Source: JAULUH01 sp032111745
GTDB taxonomy: Bacteria > Chloroflexota > Anaerolineae > JAAEKA01
Length of the DNA stretch: 6,100 nt
Reading direction: 5' to 3'
Assembly (NCBI GenBank): GCA_032111745.1
Contig: JAULUH010000148.1
Location: forward strand, 1 to 6,100
Shown here: piece by piece, positions 1 to 5,000 of the stretch
How the letters are laid out: each line of letters opens with the position of its first letter
Numbering within the stretch: position 1 is the first letter of the stretch
Program-made: the position numbers and the translations under genes
Notes under the pieces: model-generated
Told to the model about the DNA's origin: nothing
Database searches by the model: none
The model's input: only the letters and a program-made list of their open reading frames with translations

Positions 1-246
1 TTGATGGTCATCGGCGCCTTCAAGTACTTCGACCTGGCCTACGTCCTCAAGAACGGCACCGGTGGTCCCGAGGATGCCACGCTGTTCTACGCCCTCAACT
101 TCTACAAGAACTCCTTCGAGTACAACTTGATGGGTTACGGATCGGCCCTGGCTTGGGTGCTCTTCCTGATCACGCTGGCATTCACCGCCATCTTGTTCTG
201 GTCGCAGAGCCGTTGGGTGTACTACGCCGGCGAAAGGAGGAAATAG
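1..246 (+). CDS. Carbohydrate ABC transporter permease, MalF/UgpA type (CUT1), C-terminal fragment
   Basis: This is the last 81 codons of an inner-membrane permease that would form the heterodimeric channel of a sugar ABC importer with the next gene. The frame is open from base 1, so the true start lies upstream and the TTG at position 1 is only a chance start-like codon. The visible end matches CUT1 permeases: a short helix ending in FKYFDLAYVLKNGTGGP, an amphipathic stretch (ALNFYKNSFEYNLMGYGSA), then a final membrane segment (about residues 49-68 of the fragment) and a short basic cytoplasmic tail ending GERRK. The EAA loop that contacts the ATPase is outside the window. The stop codon is 3 nt before the next start, so the two are almost certainly translated from one mRNA. 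The sugar transported cannot be read from this fragment. Confidence 0.85.
   Translation: MMVIGAFKYFDLAYVLKNGTGGPEDATLFYALNFYKNSFEYNLMGYGSALAWVLFLITLAFTAILFWSQSRWVYYAGERRK
235..240 (+). promoter_or_regulatory. Ribosome binding site for the MalG-type permease
   Basis: AGGAGG lies 9 nt before the ATG at 250 and within the last codons of the upstream permease gene. It fixes the ATG at 250 as the start and implies translational coupling of the two permeases. Confidence 0.85.
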
Positions 247-249
247 ACG

Positions 250-1329
250 ATGACTTCCGCTGTGACAACCGCTGGTAAAAAGGGTTCCAGCCTGAGCAAC
301 AGTCAGCGCAACCTGCTGAGCAAGGTCATGACCACTGGGGTGGCCCTGCTGATCCTCCTGCTCTTCCTGGCGCCGCTGGGCTACATGTTCACGACCGCCA
401 TCAAGAGCGATACCCAGATGAGCGATCCCAACGCGCCCGTCATCTGGCCGCATTCCAAGGTTACCTACAACTACAACGGGCAGGAGCTGGACATCCTCCA
501 GGTGCCGATGCCCAACGGCCGTACCCAAGAGCTGGCTGCCCTGGAGAAGACCCGCACGCAAACCACGTTTATCGATCCTGAGAATCCGGAAGCAGGTCAG
601 TTCATCTGGGAAGGCAACTGGCGAACGCTGGAGGCCGTGTACGTGCCCGACGCGCAGTGGCAGAACTTCCAGAAGGCATGGAACGACCTGAACTTCCCAC
701 TTCTATTCCGCAACACCCTGATCATCGCCGTCCTCGGTACCTTCGGCGCGGTGGCATCCTCAGTCTTCGTGGCCTACGGCTTTGCCCGCTTCGACTTCAA
801 GGGCAAGAATGCCCTGTTCATGATCCTGATCGCCACGATCGTGCTGCCAATCCAGGCTACGTTGGTGCCCACGTTCATCTTGTTCTCCCGCATCGGATGG
901 ACCAACACCTTCCTGCCCCTGATCGTGCCGCACTACTTCGCCAACGCCTACAACGTCTTCCTGTTGCGCCAATACTTCCTGCAGATCCCGCGCGATCTGG
1001 ACGAAGCAGCGGCCATCGACGGCGCCAGCCCGTTTCGCATCTTTCGCTCGATCATTCTGCCACAGTCGATCCCGGCGCTGACCGCCGTGGTTCTATTCCA
1101 CTTCTTCTTCGCCTGGAACGACTTCTTTGCGCCGCTGATCTACCTGGTGGCGAAGCCGGAGCTGTGGCCGCTTTCGGTCGGGCTACAGAAGTTCAATGCC
1201 CTCTATGGGCGCCAACCCAACCTGATCCAGGCCGGCGCGCTCATCACCCTGGCCTTGCCGGTGGTCGTCTTCTTCCTGGCTCAGCGGGTGTTCATGCGCG
1301 GCATCGTCTTCTCAGGCGTTGAGAAGTAG
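250..1329 (+). CDS. Carbohydrate ABC transporter permease, MalG type (CUT1), with extended extracellular loop
   Basis: This 359-residue protein is the second channel subunit of a sugar importer. Hydrophobic segments at about 29-49, 153-178, 188-210, 217-239, 274-300 and 326-346 give the six-helix MalG topology. The EAA loop is intact: DEAAAIDGASPFRIFRSIILP at about 251-271, with the invariant glycine at 258. This is the coupling helix that docks on the ATPase. FFFAWNDFFAPLIYL (285-299) is a typical family signature. The protein is longer than the usual 270-300 residues because about 100 residues (52-150) separate helices 1 and 2. That loop is polar, rich in beta-prone and aromatic residues, and should face outward. 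The start is supported by AGGAGG 9 nt upstream. It is the last transporter gene before a 148-bp gap, so probably the last gene of the transport operon. CUT1 transporters take up oligosaccharides; the adjacent GH16 gene makes beta-glucan fragments plausible but not proven. Confidence 0.93.
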   Translation: MTSAVTTAGKKGSSLSNSQRNLLSKVMTTGVALLILLLFLAPLGYMFTTAIKSDTQMSDPNAPVIWPHSKVTYNYNGQELDILQVPMPNGRTQELAALEKTRTQTTFIDPENPEAGQFIWEGNWRTLEAVYVPDAQWQNFQKAWNDLNFPLLFRNTLIIAVLGTFGAVASSVFVAYGFARFDFKGKNALFMILIATIVLPIQATLVPTFILFSRIGWTNTFLPLIVPHYFANAYNVFLLRQYFLQIPRDLDEAAAIDGASPFRIFRSIILPQSIPALTAVVLFHFFFAWNDFFAPLIYLVAKPELWPLSVGLQKFNALYGRQPNLIQAGALITLALPVVVFFLAQRVFMRGIVFSGVEK

Positions 1330-1332
1330 CCG

Positions 1333-1413
1333 GCGCCAGGTCGTGCGGCCAACCCGGTGGTTGGCAACCAGAGATCCAATAACCTGAACGAACGCGCCAG
1401 GTCACGCGGCCAA
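1333..1413 (+). repeat. Imperfect 20-bp direct repeat in the gap after the permease genes
   Basis: GCGCCAGGTCGTGCGGCCAA at 1333-1352 recurs as GCGCCAGGTCACGCGGCCAA at 1394-1413. The copies match at 18 of 20 bases and their starts are 61 bp apart. Both lie in the non-coding gap between the MalG-type stop and the DUF1269 start. The first copy overlaps the left arm of the 1348-1365 hairpin; the second overlaps the left arm of the 1387-1458 inverted repeat. A duplicated operator is one possibility, a local tandem duplication another. Confidence 0.6.
1348..1365 (+). terminator. Small hairpin just after the permease operon (weak terminator or 3'-end stabiliser)
   Basis: GCCAACC (1348-1354) and GGTTGGC (1359-1365) form a perfect 7-bp stem closed by a CGGT tetraloop, 18 bp past the MalG-type stop codon. 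No run of T follows, so this is not a classical intrinsic terminator. It could protect the 3' end of the transporter mRNA or contribute to Rho-dependent termination. Confidence 0.4.
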
Positions 1414-1458
1414 GGGGCTCGGCACAGCCACCATACGGCCCGCCTGGCACCGTTCGTT
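1387..1458 (+). repeat. Interrupted inverted repeat directly upstream of the DUF1269 gene
   Basis: The left arm has AACGAACG (1387-1394), one unpaired C, then GCCAGG (1396-1401). The right arm has CCTGGC (1443-1448), two unpaired bases, then CGTTCGTT (1451-1458). Eight plus six base pairs can form across a 41-nt loop. That loop has smaller potential stems of its own: GGCC 1408-1411 with 1437-1440, and GGCT 1416-1419 with AGCC 1426-1429. The structure ends 9 nt before the Shine-Dalgarno of the next gene. No T-run follows it, so a leader element or protein-binding site is at least as likely as a terminator. I do not recognise it as a known riboswitch class. Confidence 0.5.
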
Positions 1459-1467
1459 GCTCACTGT

Positions 1468-1471
1468 GAGG
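1468..1471 (+). promoter_or_regulatory. Ribosome binding site deciding the DUF1269 start
   Basis: GAGG lies 6 nt before the ATG at 1478. In-frame TTG (1457) and GTG (1466) codons exist upstream, but neither has a comparable site, and the TTG falls within the arm of the inverted repeat. The ATG at 1478 is therefore preferred. Confidence 0.6.
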
Positions 1472-1477
1472 CTTCCC

Positions 1478-1993
1478 ATGCAAACCGGAATCGCTGTCGT
1501 CACCTTCCAGGACGTCGAGGGCGCTGAGACGTTGCTCAAGATGCTGGACGACCTGCAGAAGAAGAAACTCATCGTAGTGGACGATGCCGTGATCGTCGTC
1601 AAGGATGAGTCCGGCAAGGTCAAGGTCAAGGAAACCACCGATCTGACCAGGGCCAAGGGAGCCGCCAAGGGCGGAACCCTGGGCCTGGTGGTGGGGTTAC
1701 TCCTGGGAGGACCTATCGGCGGCGTGCTCCTGGGCGCCGCCGCCGGCGCGCTGCTCTCCCGCAAGGTCGACCTGGGCATCCCCAAGGACAAGATCGATAT
1801 GCTCGTCGGCGAGCTGGTCAATGGCAGCTCCGCGCTGTTCGTGCAGGGTCAGTCCAACCAGGAAGGAGCCTTCCGGGCAGCCCTGCAGCAATCCAACGGC
1901 AAGCTGGTCGACCTACAACTGACCGAACAGGCCGTCGTCGACGCACAGACCCTCGCGGCCACGCACAACTACTACGACGGCACCGCAAACTAG
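1478..1993 (+). CDS. DUF1269-family protein with a glycine-rich hydrophobic core
   Basis: This is a 171-residue protein of unknown function. The N-terminal part (about 3-52) reads as a small alpha/beta domain: a beta strand (IAVVTF), a helix (GAETLLKMLDDLQKKK), then hydrophobic strands (LIVVDDAVIVVKD). Next come a basic linker (58-64) and a glycine/alanine/leucine-rich hydrophobic segment (65-94) that resembles a membrane-associating hairpin. The C-terminal part starts with LGIPKDKIDMLVGEL (99-113), continues with a strand-like region (SSALFVQG), and ends in a polar tail. This order matches the DUF1269 family, often annotated as predicted membrane proteins; the assignment is from memory. No catalytic residues are apparent. 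The gene ends with tandem TAG codons (1991-1996), and the next start is 14 nt beyond the first stop, so it may be co-transcribed with the glycoside hydrolase. A link to carbohydrate metabolism is not evident from sequence. Confidence 0.75.
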   Translation: MQTGIAVVTFQDVEGAETLLKMLDDLQKKKLIVVDDAVIVVKDESGKVKVKETTDLTRAKGAAKGGTLGLVVGLLLGGPIGGVLLGAAAGALLSRKVDLGIPKDKIDMLVGELVNGSSALFVQGQSNQEGAFRAALQQSNGKLVDLQLTEQAVVDAQTLAATHNYYDGTAN

Positions 1994-1994
1994 T

Positions 1995-2000
1995 AGGGAG
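1995..2000 (+). promoter_or_regulatory. Ribosome binding site for the large secreted glycoside hydrolase
   Basis: AGGGAG is followed by a 7-nt AT-rich spacer and the ATG at 2008. The start is confirmed independently by the signal peptide that begins at this ATG. Confidence 0.75.
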
Positions 2001-2007
2001 TTTAACT

Positions 2008-5000
2008 ATGATCTCACGCAGAAGTGCTCTGACAGCTCTGGCACTCATGGTAGGCCTTCTCCTGGGCCTGCTAGCGGTAGGAATCGTCTCGGCCGGGACG
2101 GACATCCTGGTCGACTTCGAGGGCGGGCTGCCGGCTACGTGGTTCGTCTTCAACGGCGGCGGAGCCACGGTTTCGGCCGACGTGCAGGTGGTCGGCGACA
2201 CAGACCCACTGGCCCGGCCCGGGCAGACAGGTGACAATACCGTGCTGGCTAGCACGTTCGATGTGACCAGTGGCTTCGGCGGCTTCGGCGATACCTTGAA
2301 CGCTGAGGACTGGAGCTCCTACACCGGTGTTAGCTTCTGGTTTTACGGCAGCAACAGCGGCCAGTCACTCCAGTTTGAGATTCAGGACAATCGTTCCGAT
2401 CCCAGCACTGACACGGCCGAACGCTTCGACTACGACTTCCTCGACGACTTCAGCGGCTGGCAGAAGGTCGTCATTCCCTTCGCCGACTTCTCCCGGGCTA
2501 CCGACTTCCAGCCCGGTGGCGCGCCTGACGACGGCCTGACCCTCACCGAGATGTGGGGCTGGGCCGTGGTGCTGGACGGGGCCGCTGGCACCCTATCTAT
2601 GGACGACGTGGGCCTGGAGCGGCGGATTGTGGACGACTTCGAGTTCGAGGGCCCCCTGCCTTCGGGTTTCGACGGCAATGGTGTCCCGATCGGGTTCTAC
2701 ACCTTCCAGGACGCTTCCAGTTCCGTCGTAATCAGCAAGGTCGGCACGCCCCCGGCGCCTGAGCTGCCTGCCACAGGAACGCCCAACAACGTGATCCAGG
2801 TCGACCTGAACGTGGTCTCCTTCGCTGGTTTCATCCACGCCTTTGAGAACGAAACAGTGGACACCTGGGTGCCCCAAGACTGGAGTGATTTCGGCGGCTT
2901 TGCCGTCTGGATCTACGGCAACAACAGCGGCACATCGCTCTTCATCGACCTGCTCGAGAACCGCAACCCTGGCTCGACCACGGACGACGCCGAGCGATGG
3001 ACCGTGACCTTGAACGACGACTTCTCGGGCTGGCGCTACTTCGAGTTTCCGTTTGACGAGTTTACCCGCAAGGGCGTGGGCAACGGCGCACCCGACGACG
3101 GCTTGACCCTGGAAGAGGTTCACGGGTGGGCATTCGGCACCCTGGGAACCGGCGGACCCCTTACCTACTACCTGGACGAGGCGAGCCTGTTCGGCACTGC
3201 GGTGCAGCGGCCCCTGGAAGTCACCTACAGCGTCTCCAACTACGAGGTCGAAGAGGGCAACACAGCCGTTGTGACCGTCAAGCTGACCCGTTCGCTGGCA
3301 GAAGGTGATCCAGCCCAGGTGTCAGTTGACTATAGCACTGAGCCAGGCTCGGCGACGCCCGATCGCGACTACCTGGTACCGGCACCCGGGACCCTCACCT
3401 TTGTGCAGGGCGGGCCCAGCGAGCAAACCTTCACCGTCGAGACCCTCCAGGACGGCAAGTTCGAGGGGGATGAGACCGTGATCCTGCGACTGAGCAATCC
3501 GGTCGACATCCCACTCGGCTTCAACAGCCAGGCCCGGATCACGATTCTCGACGCAGATGCCTTTGATTTCCTGCTGATCGACGACTTCGAGCGCTGGCCC
3601 TACCAGTTCTACACTGCGGGCGGCGCTACCCTGGCGCAAACAGAGATCGCTGCCGGCGATCCCATGGCCGTGCCGGGCCAGGGACCCTACGAGGGTGTTC
3701 TTGAGGTCACGCCCCCGATCAAGGTCGACATCAAGGTCGAGGGCAACCTGTGTCCACGCGGCAACGGGGTTATCCCTGTGATCCTCTACACGACCGACAG
3801 CTTTGACGCTACCACCGTTGACCACACCACCGTTATGTTGGGCAACGCGTACGAGACCCACGTCGACCGCAAGACCGGGCTGCCCCGACGCCATGAGGAG
3901 GACGCGGACCGCGATGGCGACATCGACCTGGTCTTTCACTTCCGCGCCAATGAAACGGGCCTGGACTGCGATGCCGAGGTTGTGCCCTTCAGCGGTATGA
4001 CCTATGACGGCCGGACCATCACTGCCGACGGCGCCTTTGCCTTCGGCCGCGACTTCGCGCTGGGCCAGGACTGGAGCCTGACCGACGGCCTCAGCTTCTG
4101 GTACTACGGCACAGGCAGCGGCGACACGATCTATGCCACGCTCAAGGACAACCGCGCCCCCGACGACGACAGCCGGGTGATGCTCTGGAGCGATGAGTTC
4201 GATGATCCGGCCAGCACGCCGCCCAACCCGGCCCACTGGACCCACGAGATCGGCGACGGCACGGTCAACGGCATCCCCGGCTGGGGCAACTCGGAGCTGC
4301 AATACTACACGGATAGCACCGAGAACGCTGCCACCGACGGCGAGGGCAACCTGGTGATTACGGTGGAAGAGGCCGATGGCTCCCTGCCCTGCTACTACGG
4401 TCCTTGCGAGTACACCTCGGCTCGTCTGATCTCCCAATACAGGGCCGAGTTCGCCTACGGCCGCATCGAGGCTCGCATCCAGACCCCGTTTGGCGCCGGC
4501 CTCTGGCCCGCCTTCTGGAGCCTGGGCACCGACATCGGCGTGGTTGGATGGCCACAAACGGGCGAGATCGACATCATGGAGTTCGTGGGTCGTGAACCCT
4601 TCGAGGTCTTCGGCACCATCCACGGGCCCGGCTACAGCGGTGGTAACTCCTTTGGCGGCACCTACACCTTCGACGTGCCGGTCTACGAGGACTACCACAC
4701 CTTCGCCATCGAGTGGGGCCCAGACGAGATCCACTGGTATGTTGATGGCATCAACTACCACAACGCCACCCCTGGGGACGTAGCGCCCAACCAGTGGGTG
4801 TTCAACCATCCCTTCTTCCTGATCATGAACGTGGCGGTGGGCGGCAACTTCGGCGGACCTGTGGGACCTGATACAACCTTCCCGCAGGAGATGAAAGTCG
4901 ACTACGTGCGGGCCTACGGCGCGCCGGATACGGCCGAGCGCTGGGAAGCCCCCTTCGTCGATGACTTCGTGGGCTGGCAGTTGGTGGAGATCCCCTTCGA

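Noticed and set aside
657..1322. A 221-codon + strand frame overlapping the MalG-type permease
   Set aside because: It is an out-of-frame shadow: Arg/Pro/His-rich translation with no domain, while the permease frame has helices and an intact EAA loop.
1457..1477. Upstream TTG (1457) or GTG (1466) as start of the DUF1269 gene
   Set aside because: Neither has a ribosome binding site at good spacing, whereas ATG 1478 has GAGG 6 nt upstream; TTG 1457 also falls within an inverted-repeat arm.
1402..2255. Two - strand frames covering the DUF1269 gene and the start of the large gene
   Set aside because: Both are Ser/Pro/Arg-rich shadow translations overlapping well-supported + strand genes; no plausible start site or family match.
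4171..4930. GH16 as a separate gene joined by an assembly error or frameshift
   Set aside because: The frame is continuous on both sides, the base composition does not visibly change, and the split binding-module segments complement each other. A simple chimera would not leave a re-joinable module.
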